Source: Solanum dulcamara
Lineage: Eukaryota; Streptophyta; Magnoliopsida; Solanales; Solanaceae
Direction of reading: 5' to 3'
Assembly (NCBI RefSeq): GCF_947179165.1
Contig: NC_077248.1
Span: forward strand, 14,980,256-15,044,255
Length of the DNA stretch: 64,000 bases
In this document: one piece after another, positions 1 to 13,094 of the stretch
How the letters are laid out: each line of letters starts with the position of its first letter
Position numbering within the stretch: the first letter of the stretch is position 1
Notes under the pieces: generated by a model
Seen by the model: the letters and a program-made list of their open reading frames with translations, nothing else
Databases searched by the model: none
What the model was told of the DNA's origin: nothing
Program-made: the position numbers and the translations under genes

Positions 1-1412
1 TATTGAAAATTTCTTCATTTATATGGCTTCAACATAACTCGATATATCTACTTAAAGAGCAGAGATATCTTCTTCTACTACACTACAACAGCCTTCCATG
101 CATTTTAGAATTTTGGTTTGGACTTAATTTCATGGTCTTCTGATATATTAATTTATAGCACAAATTATTTGAGTTTCTACAAAGCAATATTAGGTCTCTT
201 AATACGTCCACTAAATTAATTAATAATTGGTTGAAATGTTTCAAAAGAAAGAAAAACCCTTCTCAAAACGCAATCTAAAAGCATGTGTGACATATCCAAT
301 CAAAAAGACGTAGCACATAATATCATATTCCTCTAAGAAAAGAAAAAACAAATGAATGGCCCTTCGCACAACGAAAAGGACTTACTTTTCAACCTTTATT
401 CCTATCTGCTTTTGCTTTTTCCAATGTTTTTTAATAATATGTTAGGTAGAGATATTAGAAGCTTCCATAAGATATTTATTCATTTAAAAATATATTTTTT
501 ATTAGTAACTTTTTACTCACGTTTTATGTTTTTAAGATTACAAGATTCAAAATATATTTTATAATAAAATATTTTGATACGTTATATACCTTTTTAATTT
601 GAAATTATAAAATATTTTTTTAAAAAAATAATTCACGAATCAAAGTAAGAAAAATAAACTAAGTACTACTTATTGCTACCAATATAATTATTACATCTTT
701 CTTTATAAATGGACTCATTATTTGATATATCCTTGCCTTGAATAGTTCACAACTCCAACTTCCAAACATCTTATGCATCATCCCCTTTTCCCTTCTCTAT
801 ATATGTGGACCCCTATAATGCCTCTCTTGTCCAATTTTAATACAATTTGTCTTAGAATCATCCTCCTCCACCCTAACTAACAGTTCTATTTTAAAATTTG
901 AGAAAATAAATCCTCTCTGGTCTCTGTCATCATTAAATTAAATTAAAGTCTATTAAAATTTTATCAAGAAGTTATTGTAGTAGAAGCAATATGTTAAGTT
1001 TAGACTAGAAATTGCATCTGATTTCAAGGTAAAGCTTATACGTAGAATGATTTTTTTTTTTTTTTGTATTCGTCCATACCGGTAAATCACATAATTATAC
1101 TACTTGAAACTTGTTTACAAGATTATTGGCTTAGGACCCGAGGGGATCGGGGGTGACTCGACACCATTGAAACTCACTTTGATAATGTATTTTTTCCTAG
1201 TGCTGGTGTCTTGAAATCATTCGCACACAGGGTGTAGCGATCGCGAACAAGAGGCGAGTTGTGCATCACGTTCGCGCACAAGACACATGATGGTGAAGAG
1301 AAAATGGATGTGTTGACTTTAGTCAACTACTCAACACAAACAGTATGAGGTAGGAAACAAACTGATGAAGATGAGGTTTTATCATGACCGGGATCACATA
1401 AAAGTCAATACA
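1..1412. other. Host-like intergenic DNA, weak promoter-like stretch
   Basis: AT-rich DNA with no coding region I can support. A TATA-like run (TATATAT, 798-804) is followed by CT-rich sequence resembling a plant 5' untranslated region (about 830-1030) and a possible intron donor (CAAG|GTAAAG near 1029). No coding exon follows before the LTR insertion at 1413, so this could be an orphan promoter or chance. The small open frame at 352-564 has no recognisable domain. Confidence 0.3.
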
Positions 1413-2872
1413 TGTAATGACCCCGAAGGTTATTTTTGGAATTTTTTACAAAATGATCATTTTACTCCTCCTTATAGTTCTTCTGAATCGTTTTTGATTG
1501 GTATCGCTTGTTGGTTTTGGAAAATTCTATGAAAATGTTGAGTCTTGGGAGGTTTTGAGTTTTCAAAAGCTTAAAGTGTTCAAAAGTGGTATTTGGAACA
1601 AGTCGGAGCTACGAATCTCGGAACGGAATTTCGTCGATTCTAGCTGCTTTGAAATGTGAAATTTGGTCTATGAGAGTTTATGGAATCAAATTTAAAGTTG
1701 TAACGAAGATTTGACATCTTGAGTTGGGAATTTGAGAAATTTTAGGCCAAGATTTGATTTTGATCAACTTTCAAAGTTCCGTTTCTCGAAATAGAATTTT
1801 GATGACTCCGTTAGATTCAAGTGATGGTCTTATTTCTAGGCGTGGCATCGGTTGAATTTTTGGATGTCCTGAGTTTGTTTTGGTGTTTTGGAAGCCTTAG
1901 TTAGTTTAGTTGTTACTTTTCAAGTTTCAGGTCAGGAAGACCTCAAATTCGAATTCTGATGGTTCCATTGAGTGCGGAGCGTCGAAATTAGTAGTATAGA
2001 AATTGGGGCTAATTCAATAAAAATCGGTCAGTTGCATATATGGTTTGTGCGTACAAAATTCCGAACGAATCCCAAGGATCATTTTAGAGACTTTTTAAGA
2101 CGGTGAATTTTGATGTTGCTGATATTTGGTACCTTCGATTTAGCGAAGGGAGTGTCTCTTTAGAGAACTCAACTTTAGCGAAGGGAGTCTGCTTTAGTGG
2201 GGCAAGCCATTGGTCGCGAAAGTGAACATTTGCGAAAGCGAACCCTGTCTCCCTTAAGCTACATCTGAGAGGGGTTTAGTTGGGATTTATCTCATTTCCA
2301 TTATTTTTGAACCCTAAAAGCTCGGTAGAGGCAATTTTGAAGGGGCTTCGAGAATCTCAGTGTAGGTAAGTGATTTTGACTTCAATCTCTTAATATCTAG
2401 TGATTATAATGTGATGAATTTCAATTTGGGGGTTTCACCAAAAACTTGTAGCTTTCTTAAAATTTGCCTTTGAGAGCTGATTTCAACTCCAAATTCAAAT
2501 TGGTTTACATTAGTTTCCAAATACTTCAAGGATTATTTTTATGTAAATTTTTTTGGATTTTCTGTTCGTTTTCAGAATAGGGTTTTTCGGGTCATTTTTG
2601 GCTCGGATTTCAAAAATGATGATTTAGATGTTGTTAGATTTGTATTCTCATTGGAATTGCATATTTTAATAGATTATATTGAATCAGAACATCGACGTAA
2701 GGGAAAGGTTTAGATTAGTTCGAGGTTAAATTTGAGGCAAGTGAATTTTTAAACCTTTGCTTAAGCTTGTAGGATCATGTATTTGTGTCTTATGTGTTGG
2801 GGAGAATGGAAAGTGATTTTGGAGATTATTTGATATTTAATTGAACTTGATAATGAAGAATGGGGTAATAAT
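1413..2872 (+). repeat. Solo LTR W, left part (Ty3/gypsy type)
   Basis: Begins TGTAATGACCCCGAAGG, a typical start of long Solanaceae gypsy LTRs, and runs without coding capacity up to the EF insertion at 2873. Its apparent continuation resumes at 42197 and ends about 43223 near a degenerate LTR end (GGATTGTGAGA). The flanks ATACA (1408-1412) and GTACA (43224-43228) differ at one base and fit a 5-bp target duplication. Total LTR length without the insertion is about 2.5 kb. No internal domain is seen, hence solo LTR. Pairing the halves is inference from ends, flanks and family appearance. Confidence 0.6.
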
Positions 2873-5109
2873 TGTCACGACTCGAGCTAGGGCCAAGCTG
2901 CGACACGACGATCGGGATGCGAGGGACCCCAATCAATCCATCTTAGAATTCATTGCATTCATAAAGTAAAGAACATGATAATAAGATATAAGCGGAAGTA
3001 ATCAACTTAAGGGAGTGGGACTAAGGGAAATCAACTCAATAGATGTCCAATACAGACTACATTATAACATCGTCTAAACATGCCTCTAGGTTAATTCTTG
3101 ATGGGGGCTAAGGACAAGCTTATAGCTCACCGAATAATAAGAAGAAGTAAAATAATAGAAACAAGAAAAAAATTCATTTCCCTCGATAAGATGAGGACTC
3201 ACCAACTCTTGGTATCTAATCAACTCTAGCCACAAATAGGATGGTCGTGAGTGTCGTTCGTCCTTACATTATGAGATAATGGAGGCAAAATATGCCTTAG
3301 TATGTTTAAATATACTAAGTATGTGAGGTATTCATGAACAAGTAAATGAACGTGAGCAATATGACATAAGATTGCTGACCAATCATAATGAACATGAATA
3401 GAGCTTTAAAGCATTTGAAAACATATGAAACTCATGGTCAATGCATATCATAAAACTTTATCATAAACTCATAACTTGACATTTAGCTTGTGTGGGATAA
3501 TACCTTTAACCGACATCTAAGACCATGCGATCTATTACATGGAATTTGATGATCCTCACATCGAGAAGGGGGAGGATACCTTTCCAAAGTATACTCCATC
3601 ATATTACTCATCACAACTCAACTCAAATGTGCTATATGTGGATCTACTAGCTAAACCATAAAGGCAATCCTATACGGGCAACGTAGTTTGGGACTTTAGG
3701 TTGCTACTGGGATTTTCTTGGGTAATTAACTGCGCTATCGGACCGAACCCCACTTAGAAGCTCTCTCGGTGCTTAGTCAATATCCCAACGAAAAACTCAT
3801 AAAATATGATCATAATATAATAGGGAAAGATAGTAACTGCCTATCAATCCATCTTTAAAATATATTAGGAATAGCTCATTAACATAGTGATTGATAGAAA
3901 TCCATAACTTCGGTGAGAATTATCCTTATCACCATCTTATAATATCATTTGTGTGAGAATTGAACTTATTCCACTATAATAATTTCTTTGATCTTAATTC
4001 TGATCATCATCATAACTTTCATCATAAAATCATAATCTCAACTTTAAATCATGGAACTTTCATTGAAAATCATTAAACTCATGATCAACTCATAAAATCA
4101 TCTTTAACTTTCATAATCATAACTTGAAAATAGCTTTATGCATGGGCATTAACGTTTCAACTTAAAATCATGCAATTCATATGAAAACATGCATATAATG
4201 ATCCTTGATAACATCTAGAAATGGAATTAAATCAGTCCAATGCAATTCATTAAAACTAGGGTTCATAATCAATTGAAAATTGAAAGGAACTTTGAGAAAA
4301 CTTTTGAACTTCATGGGTGAAAGGAACCCAAAAATCAATTCCCACACATATTGATTGAATTCACTAAGAATTGAATCAGAACTGTGAAGAAATCTGAAAA
4401 TCCTAGCTTGAGCATGGAGAGAAACCTTGAGAGAATTCTTTGGTCTTGCCTTAAAGAAATTTTGAAAAATAAATTGAATAGGAGGGAAATTTGAAGAATT
4501 GAATATATATATATATACTTTGAACTTGGCCATAAAAGTGTCTAGGTCCATTGAACTAAACTTGGGAAACGACATAACTACCCCTCATTAAATTTGAAAC
4601 TTGAATCTACGGGATCCTTTTCTATGGATCATCGAAGGAATGATGACTCTTCAAGATGGCTCATTTTGCAGGTCTGAGGAATAGGCTTAAAATCGAGCCT
4701 CTAAAGTTTTGGATTATGACTCGTCAACTCGCCTATGGGTCATAGACTTGCTCTGTCCTACAGGTCCCAAAACCTACAAATATGTAGGTCTCTAAAGTTC
4801 GAATACGGGTTATTTCTATGACTTGTAAAGCTTTCTACGGACTATCTTGTCAAGTCGTAGACTTGACCTTGAGGGACTTCTGAAACTTACCCTTTGAAGT
4901 TCTATGAATTATGTCTACGGGTCGTAAACTTAGGTCGTAGGACCTTTCCCTAAGTTTGGTCATGATCAACTACCAAGACTCCCTATACGACTCATTTCTA
5001 CGGGTTGTAGAAATCTCTACGACTCGTAGAGACGATTATAAACTTAGGTCCAGTCAACATTTTGAAGATTTCTCTTTGGTTTGGAACTTTTCAATTTTCG
5101 AGCTCTTAC
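2873..5109 (-). repeat. 3' LTR of gypsy element EF
   Basis: Runs from TGTCACGACTCG at 2873 to CTCTTACA at 5109, so in the element's own (minus) direction it starts TGTAAGAG. It matches the LTR at 38397-42196 along its length, once the solo LTR nested in that copy is removed (2237 versus about 2257 bp). A purine-rich tract lies just outside it at about 5110-5125 (minus strand AAGGAAGAGATAT), the expected position for plus-strand priming. The left flank ATAAT (2868-2872) matches ATAAA at 42197-42201 in four of five bases. It contains many near-palindromes of the form CTACGA-N-TCGTAG. Confidence 0.75.
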
Positions 5110-5559
5110 AATATCTCTTCCTTGGTAACATTCATCTTCAAATGAGATTAACTTATCATAGGAAGGACACGAAAAGAGGACTAGCAACTCAACATGAGCA
5201 TGATGACACCTTAAAATACATGGAACATTAAAACTTTAACTTGACATAAAACCATGACTTTAAAATTAACTTTCATAAACGTGCATGCATATGGATGACA
5301 TAGGAAGAACTGAATATGTAAGAGTTCAATTAACTTTAAATAAGAACAACTTACTACTTTATGCTTGAGTAGAGGAAAAGAGGTATGGGTATCGTTTCAT
5401 CATATCCGCCTCCGCCTCCTAAGTAGCACTTTCTACTTATTGATTCCTCTATAACACTTTGATGGATGATTCCTCTTTTTTATTCATAAGTCAAATTCTC
5501 TTCAATACTCACATCTTCCAGTGGAATGATGGAATTTGGATCACCTATGAACTTTCCTA

Positions 5560-6650
5560 ACATGGACACATAAATCACCGAGTGAACCATAGCTAACTCA
5601 AGTCAAAAATCTAACTCATAAGCCACCTTCCCAACACATCTCAATATCTTATAAGGTCCAACGTATCTAGAACTTAGTTGTCCTTTCTTGCCAAAATGCA
5701 TTACACCCTTCATGGGTGAAACCTTCAAATAGACCCAATCATCCACCTCAAATTCAAGGTCTCTTTTTCTAAAATCCGAATAGGACTTTTGATGACTTTG
5801 AGCCGTCTTCAACCTCTCCCTAATGAGTTTTACCTTCTCCATAGCATCTATCACCAAATATGGACCAATCAAGTCCATCTCCCCTACTTCAAACCATCCC
5901 ATCGGGGATCTACATCTTCTCCCATACAATGCTTCAAAAGAATCCATTTGGATGCTAGAGTGAACTATTATTATAGGCAAACTCAATTAATGGCAAATGT
6001 TTATCCCAACTTCCTTTAAAATTAATAACACAAGCCCTCAACATATCCTATAAAGTTTGGATCTTTCTTTTGGTTTGACCGTCGGTTTGAGGATGGAAAG
6101 AGGTACTTAACCTTTATACCGAGACTCTTGAAACGAATTCCAAAAGTGTAAAGTAAATCATGTACCTCAATATGATATGATGGACAAGGGCACTCCATAA
6201 AGTCTTACCAACTCACAAACATACAATTTAGCATAATCTTCAGCACCATAAGAAGTCTTAACCGGTAGAAAATGAGCGGACTTAGTCATCCGATCCACCA
6301 CAACCCAAATGGAATCATGTTGCTTCTTAGTACGAGGCAAATCCTTTACAAAGTACATATTCACATCCTCCCACTTTCAAGTGGGAATTTCAATGTCTTG
6401 CATTAGACCTTCAGTCTTTAATGTTCGACTTTAACTTGTTGGCAATTTGGACACTTATCTATAAGCTCCACTCTGTCCTTCTTCATGTCATTCCACCAAT
6501 ACATTTCTCTCAAATCATGAGACATCTTGGTGGAACCCGGATGAATCGAATATTGAGAATTATGGGCCTTATTTAATATCAACTCTCTTAAACCATCAGC
6601 ATTAGTTACACACAACCGACCTAATAACGAAGCACACCATCTCCCCCTTA
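5560..6650 (-). pseudogene. EF gypsy integrase, degenerate
   Basis: Integrase part of a Ty3/gypsy polyprotein, which joins element DNA to the chromosome. In minus-strand order: the zinc-binding region (6615-6418; HPGSTKM and CPNCQQVKVEH visible), the catalytic core (6364-6000; HDSIWVVVDRMTKSAHFLPV), and the C-terminal part (5986-5603; EALYGRRCRSP, then DWVYLKVSPMKGV and GPYKILRCVGKVAYEL). Frameshifts and stops separate the three open blocks, so no enzyme can be made. It sits between the RNase H remnant and the 3' LTR, the normal gypsy order. Assignment to the superfamily is secure; assignment to one physical element with the pieces at 35530-42196 is inference. Confidence 0.8.
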
Positions 6651-7375
6651 GGAGAAATCCTCAATGGATTTTTTGGTAACCGACTTCTTCAACTCAACTA
6701 ACACCAGACCATGGTATTTCTTAGCCTTAACATCAACTACAAAAGAGGATTCCGAACCATTATGCACAAGAACACCTCCATCACTAGAATCAACCAAACG
6801 CATCTCTAAATGTACCAATCAGTGAACATCTTTGATCAATTCTTTCTTACCTTGTTCAATATGTGCAACACTACTTATGGAAACCTTACTTAGTGCATTG
6901 GTAACCACATTATTATTTTTGGATGGTACAATATACTCCTGTCATAGTCCTTCAACAATTTAAGCCATCTTCTTTGCCGAAGGTTCAAGTCTTTTTACTT
7001 AAACACATATTATAAACTCTTATGGTTGGTGAACATATACACATGGACACCATAAATATAGTTTCTCCAAATCTTCAAAGCAAACACAATCGTCGCTAGT
7101 TCAAGATTATGGGTTGGATAATTCCATTCATGTATCTTAAATTGCCTAGAAACATAGGATATTACCTTACCATATTGCATCAAGACACAATTAAGACCAA
7201 CCTTTGAAGCATCACAATACACCATAAAACCATCGGACCCTTCTGGTAGAGTCAAAATAAGAACGGTAGTGAGATAATCTTTTAATTTTTGAAAACTCTT
7301 TTCACAAGCTTCCGATAACTAAAATTTCACCTTATTTTGGGTCAACTTGGTCAAAGGTGATGATATCAATGAAAA
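6651..7375 (-). pseudogene. EF gypsy RT tail and RNase H, degenerate
   Basis: The RT-RNase H connection and RNase H of a gypsy pol. The minus strand starts at 7375 with codons for FSLISSPLTKL, where intact relatives read EGFS followed by SPLTKLTQ. RNase H follows (7255-7010) with [19 protein letters not shown] and the [14 protein letters not shown] helix. The reading frame is cut abruptly at 7375 by an X-family LTR. The missing upstream part, ending in EGFS, is found inverted at 35530-36546, and both cut ends carry TTTTC. Stops interrupt the frame (for example after KVKF), so it is non-functional. Confidence 0.8.
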
Positions 7376-8965
7376 TATAATGACCTATCCCCGTCATGAT
7401 GGATAGACCAATAAGGAATGATTTTTGGGCCAAAAACTTCAGGTAGTAACTTCAGAAAAGGTTAGCCTAGGCCAGACTTGGATGGATTTTGAGTCAAGTA
7501 AAGTCTAGAGCAACCTTGTTAATGGTGGGAGATAAAATCTCTAATTTATTTGGATAATATAATAACTAAGATGATATATAGCATTTATGGCTTCGCAAAA
7601 TCGCATTTGGGCGAGTAAAACTCTCAAAATCAAATTTGGCGTGAAGGGTATATTTTAATACATTTTGGAAAAGGGGTATTTTGCAAAATGGGGTCTTGGA
7701 GCTCAAACTATGAGGTCTATATTTTTGTGCAACCCCTTAGAGCGGTATCCTTTCCGCCAGAGTGGGACAGTCGGGAGATTTAAGTCAAAAAAATCCCCAG
7801 AATGATCTATTTTTGTAAAAACAATTCTTATGACTTCAGGAGGCGACCTAGGGAGATTTCCATTAATTTTCCATGGATTTCCATGCTTAAGTTATGATTT
7901 TTCTTTTCAAATTCATCCTTTGATTCATAGAACCTAGAAACTTTGGTTGGTAATCATTGGGGGAGGGTATGAACTGAAAACTAATGGTGGAAAGTAGCTC
8001 TAGAATGAGATTAGGATCATGGGTTTGTCCTAGGATCAGAATTGTGTTATTTTTTATGATAGTTAAGCCATTATATTGATCTTTTATATGTATTTACTAT
8101 TTATAGACTAAGAGCGAGAGGAACGAACTTAGAAATGGAAAGCTTGTGCATTGTAAGGTTGTTGAAGCTTGAATTTGAGGTAGGTGATGGTTTTGTTTTT
8201 GTGTTTCATGCACTTGTTAAATTACTTCATGATATGATATGTGTATATAAGTTGGCAAACATGCTATATTATATGTGAAGTGATCACTTGCTGACCTGTT
8301 TTGTGATGAGCATGTTCTTGGTGATAAAATATTGAATATTGAATGCAATTTTGGCTGTTTGCATAACTGGGATCGGATGTCACATTCTGACATATATTTA
8401 GATTGGGTGTCATATTTTGATACACATTTAAATAGAGTGTCACGTTCTGACATAGACCTTAGATCGGGTGTCACATTCTGACATAAAGTTAAATATTTGT
8501 AGGTCCCATAAGAGGACTCTGTGTGAAGTTATAGTATGTTGAAGTTATAGAACTATGATCTTGATGAATATTATTGGAGATGAGATTGGTTAACTTATTC
8601 TATATATTTGTGCTTGTCATGTTAAGTTTACTTATCTATGATCCGCTTACTGGCTAACCGCATGATCCTACTAGTACACTATTGTTTTTGTGTACAGATA
8701 CTATACTTGCTCTGCCTATTATTGAGTACAAGGCATATTCAACCGGCTGCGAAGAGACCTCGCCTAGAGGAATAGTAAATATTTTTTAAGTCCAAGGGTG
8801 AGCTATTCTTTCATATGCCGTGGACTTTCTCATTCATCTTAGTCCTTTGTCCGGGACTCAGATGTTCAAACAACTGTTATTTTGATTAATGATTTCTTTT
8901 GGGACTTGTATTTCCCTTTCTTGACTAGTTTATTTTTAGAGTTTTGAAATGATGGATTTCAATTC
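7376..8965 (+). repeat. X-family LTR, 5' 1.6 kb (X1)
   Basis: Starts TATAATGACC (degenerate TG start) directly after GAAAA (7371-7375), which is TTTTC on the minus strand. It follows the same order of segments as the complete X-family solo LTR at 56704-58542, including the shared stretch around 'GAGTACA..GCATATTCA' near 8720. It stops about 8965, where copia C sequence begins. The part missing relative to the complete copy is about 200 bp, which is the size of the X-family 3' end found at 36547-36755. A four-unit array of 30-bp repeats lies at 8378-8483. Confidence 0.7.
8378..8483 (+). repeat. Array of 30-bp repeats with TGTCA-N5-TGACA palindromes
   Basis: Four units at 8378, 8408, 8438 and 8469. 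Each contains TGTCA, five bases, then TGACA (second unit TGATA). Spacing is 30, 30 and 31 bp. The same array is present in antisense in the X-family LTR at 33618-35529. Confidence 0.8.
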
Positions 8966-10230
8966 ATAGGATGTAGAGGCCCAATCAGCATCACAAAAGG
9001 CAGTGATCTTATGGTCTGAGTTGCTGGACAGTAGTATTCCTTGTCTAAGTTGCTTCTTCAAGTATCTTACCACTCTTAGTGCAGCTTCCATGTGGGATTT
9101 TTTTGGTTGGCTCAAAAACTAACTTAGTGTCTGAGTGCTGAAAACAATATCTGGTCTTGTCATATTGAGATATAATAGTTTCCCTATGAGTTTTTGATAA
9201 CTGACCTGGTCTATTAGAGGATCATCAGCTGCTTTTTGCCTTTTCTTCACATGTTGATCATACTCCCTTTAGTTTGACATTAACATCTATAGGTGTTCCT
9301 GCTGGTTTAGCTGCTCCCATTCCAATTTCTACTATAAGCTCAAGGGCATATTTTCTTTGATGTATTAGTATCCCTTATATGGATCTTGTAAACTCAATTT
9401 CCAGAAAGTATTTAAGCTCCCCTAGGTCTTTCATCTTGAAGGCCTTTCGTAGAGCCTCCTTTGTGTCTTCTATTAACTTCAATGAGCTTCCAGTGATCAG
9501 CATGTCATCCACATACACAAGTATAAGTATAATTCATGTTTCTGATTTGCTGATGAATAGTGAGTGGTCATATTGGATCTGTTTAAATTTAAGGGAGATA
9601 AGGGCCTCAGTGAACTTATGATTCCACTGTCTTAGGGCTTGCTTCAGTCCATATAGAGACTTTGTCAGTCTACACACCTTCTCCCCTTGACTGACAAAAC
9701 CCTGAGGAAGGTGCATATAGATTTCAGCATCAACGTCCCCAAGAAGATATGCATTAAACAGATCCATTTGATGGATGTGCCACTGGTTGGAGGAAGCAAA
9801 AGCTAGAATAGACCTCACTTAACCATTTTCACAACTAGAGAAAATGTTTTTTGTAGTCAATACCTTCTTGCTGACTGTAACCTTTGACAACTAATCTGGC
9901 CTTGAATCTTTCTACCTCACCTGTGGACTTGTATTTGATTTCATAAACCCACCTGTAACTAATAGGTCTTTTACCTGCAGGTAAGGCAGTGAACTCCCAG
10001 GTATTGTTGTTTTCTAATGCTTGAATCTCTGCTTGCATAGCATCAACCCATCTTGGATCCTTGATGTCATCTACATAGCTGGTAGGTTCTGTTATAGTAG
10101 AAGTAGCAGGAATATAATTCTGATAGGTGGGAGATAGATAAGAATAGTTCACATAGTTAGATAAAGGATATTGAACATCACTGGTTATATTTAGGGAAAC
10201 AAAGTCCCTCATCCATGTTAGAGGTTGCTT
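8966..10230 (-). pseudogene. Copia C reverse transcriptase and partial RNase H
   Basis: Copies element RNA into DNA when intact. In minus-strand order: the RT N-terminal motif (NNTWEFTALPAGKRPI, then RFKARLVVKGYSQQEGIDY at about 9990-9870), a stop or frameshift near 9830, the IHQMDLFNAYLLGDVDAEIY and SLYGLKQALRQWN block (9818-9534), the catalytic YVDDM (about 9520-9505), and RNase H up to FCDADWAS at the truncated end (about 8975). The catalytic YVDD box is preserved, but multiple frame breaks and the missing RNase H C-terminus make it dead. Confidence 0.85.
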
Positions 10231-11330
10231 AGATCTTACAGATCTTCTAGGAGCACTTGGACCCTTAGTAAGGGTTACTTTTGCAATGGTTGATTCCTCA
10301 GAGCCAGCACCATCAGCAGCATGTATTTGATCCTCAGAATGCTCCACAGTAGTATACTCACATCCTGCATCAAGGCTTGGATTCTGATCAATATTGTTAA
10401 AAGATATGGAAGCCATAGTAGATAAACTTGGAATAGTCATATCTGCTTCTTGTAAACTGTCTACAAATAGCTGTTGTGAATCAGCATCAGCTTTATTGGC
10501 AAATGGAAAGATATCCTTCCTGAAAATAACATCTCTACTGATAAAGAATGATTTGTTAAGTAAGTCAAATAAAATATATACCTTGTGCACTTCAGAGTAG
10601 CCCATGTGAGTTGCTAACCTTGACTTGGGCATGAGTTTGTCATGCTCAGTAAGATTTTTAGCAAATGAAAGACATCTAAGAATCTTCAAGTGAGATAGCC
10701 CTAGTTTGATGCCATATAGTCTTTCATAGGGAGTTTGAAACCCAATTATACTGCTAGGAAGTCTGTTCATGAGATAGGCTGCAGCTAGAATATAGTGACC
10801 CTAAAATTTGATAGGTATTTTGGCTTGAAATCTCAGAGCTCTTGTCACTTCCAGCAGATGTCTATGCTTTCTCTCAGCAACACCATTCTGCTGAGGGGTA
10901 TAAGGACAGGACCTTTGATGAATAATGTCCTATTCTTTGAACAAATTGTAGCACACAGAATTAACAAATTCTGTACCATTATCAGATCTGAAAATCTTTA
11001 CAACTCTGTCAAACTGTGTTCTTGCATATTGCAAGAACATTTGAAGAGATACAGAAATATCTGACTTAAGTTTAAGTAAAAATAACCAGGTCATTCTTGA
11101 AAAATCATCCACAATTGTAAGAAAGTATTTATTACCATCAAAAGTAGCTGTATTATAGGGTCCCCAAAGATCAACTTGTATCAAGTCAAAGCATCTACTG
11201 CTTTTAATACTGCTAGAAGGAAATACAGGTCTAGTTTGTTTTGCAAATGGGCAAACCAAACACTTAGACATCTTACACATAGTGGTTTTATTGTCATCAA
11301 ACATCTTTGAGAGTACTGTTGAAGAGAGAT
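10231..11330 (-). pseudogene. Copia C integrase and linker
   Basis: Integrase of the copia polyprotein. Visible on the minus strand are the zinc-binding region (CLVCPFAKQTRPVFP), the core start DLIQVDLWGPY (about 11190-11150), FLTIVDDFSRMTWLFLL, and FRSDNGTEFVNS (about 10990-10950), followed in another frame by NRLPSSIIGFQTPYERLYG and the C-terminal LRCLSFAKNL segment. A low-complexity linker to reverse transcriptase follows (about 10600-10240). A stop near 10925 breaks the frame in the core, so the protein is not made whole. Confidence 0.8.
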
Positions 11331-11890
11331 GTCCAAGCCTTTGATGTCATAGCTCCATGTCTGACTCCTTACCATTTGAAGAAATTGTATCAATAGCATG
11401 AGTAGATTCCTTGACATTATTGACACTACCTTGAGTTAAATGTCTCCACAGCAGGTATAGTCCTCCTTCTTCCTTACCAACTTTCTTCACCTTCCCAATG
11501 TAAAGCTTTTGGAAAATACAAAAATTAGGGAAGAAAGAGACTGAGCAGCCTAATTCCCTTGTTATTTTGCTGACAAACATTAAGTTATATTTGAACTCAG
11601 GTATATGAAACACATTAGTAATCACACTTCTAGCTAATAGATTACAAGAGCTAATGTGAGTAACTTGTGTAGTACCACCATTTGGTAAGCATACATCCTT
11701 GGGAGTGTCAAGCTTGATGACAAATTCTTTTTGTAACATATCTAACTTAAATACCATGTGATTTGTTGCACCTGTATCCACAATCCACACATCACTATTT
11801 TCAGTTACAAACAAGGATTTACCTGCATTATTTGCCTTATTACAGATGTAGTAGCTCTTGACTGTTGATTCATCATCTTGAGTATTTATT
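11331..11890 (-). pseudogene. Copia C protease and pre-integrase region
   Basis: Aspartic protease region that would cleave the polyprotein. The minus strand reads DVWIVDTGATNHMVF at about 11790-11755, so the catalytic DTGA triad is intact, followed by CLPNGGTTQVTHISS and FKYNLMFVSKI, then the pre-integrase segment (GGLYLL near 11460). The open stretch runs 11814-11347 and then breaks. A clear family match by motif. Confidence 0.8.
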
Positions 11891-11894
11891 CATA

Positions 11895-13094
11895 TTATTC
11901 CTTTGTGAATGTGCACCCTTGAAGTAGTTGTTTGACATCTTTCTCAGCCTGACTCAGAGTTTTAGTTGAAGCTCCAGCTGATGTTGTGTCTGTAAAGTGT
12001 TGTCCTATAATATTCCTACCCCACACTGATTCATCAGTTACATTTGTATTCAATCCATAGGAGAAATTAGCTTGACCTGATTTTTGAGTATGATTAGAGA
12101 AGCTAGATGTATCAACATATGTACTTTGTGCCTTTCTCTTGGACTTGAAATCTGGTGGATATCCAATAACCTTGTAGTAGAATTCTTTGGTATGGCCTCT
12201 ACACTTACAAAAGTCACAAAGTAGAGGTGTATTCTTCCTGTACCTGTTACTTACACCTGAACTACTGCCACCTTTAGAGTACATAGCAGCTGAGTCTAGA
12301 ACAGATGAATGTAATTCCAAATTATTGATGCTTGTAACTACAGATTTTTGGCTCTCATCTCCTACTATCATGGCATATGCTTGGTTTACAGTTGGTAATG
12401 GATCTATCATGAGAATTTAACTCCTAGCCTGAATGTATGAATCATTTAATCCCATTAGAAATTGATACAGCTTTTGTCTATTCATGTGATCTACAAATCC
12501 TTTGGACTTTTCACAGTTGCAACAAGGCGAGGGCACTAACACTTCAAATTCATCCCATAGTGCTTTCAGCTTCATATAGTATACCGAGACAGAGTTAGTA
12601 CCTTGTTGTAGAGTAACAATTTCTTTGTGTAAACTGTAAGTCCTTGATCCATCTACTCTATCAAACCTCTCTTGTAGATCATTCCACACTTGCAATGCAC
12701 TTGAGGCAAATGCAATTCCACTAAGTAAACTCTTTGAGACTGAGTTCATTAACCACGACAAGACAATTGCATTTACCCTCTCCTATTGACACCACAGTTC
12801 TTCACTGTACATGTTATTTCTGCATGTTCCATCAACCAGCCCCAACTTGTTCCTCCCTAACAAGGCTAATTTGTCTAAATGACTCCACAGAGTGTAGTTC
12901 TCAACACCAGTTAGTTGAAAAGAGATGATGCTAACTCCACTTACATCTATAGGACTAAGGAATAACGGGTGATTATAGTCAATACCTTATCCTTGAGTGA
13001 GACTGCTACTCGAGGAGGCGGGCACACTAGCTTATTGGTGATTTTGTTTGAGATTTTGAGGTGAACTTGCTGCTGCTGCCATGTCACCTGCCAT
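11895..13094 (-). pseudogene. Copia C gag
   Basis: Structural nucleocapsid protein. The likely start is the minus-strand ATG at 13094 (MAGDMAAAASSP). The N-terminal region contains GVENYTLWSHLDKLALLGRN, the UBN2-like middle follows at 12761-12417 (VWNDLQERFDRVDGSRTY, QFLMGLNDSYIQARS), and the zinc knuckle is near 12220-12160 (CDFCKCRGHTKEFYYK). The knuckle has lost its last cysteine (C-x2-C-x4-H-x4-Y). At least three in-frame stops lie in the first 350 bp. Confidence 0.75.

Noticed and set aside
352..564. 70-codon open frame in the left flank
   Set aside because: No domain, AT-rich composition and aromatic-rich low-complexity translation; chance open frame.
1130..1160. tRNA-like GC-rich segment
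   Set aside because: No cloverleaf or box A/B pattern could be made out; no tRNA or rRNA gene found in the window.
4177..4575. 132-codon minus-strand open frame
   Set aside because: Lies wholly inside the EF 3' LTR; the matching region of the other LTR copy (about 41250-41650) does not keep it open.
8378..8483. CRISPR-like array
   Set aside because: 30-bp period without unique spacers, inside a plant LTR; it is a degenerate tandem repeat.
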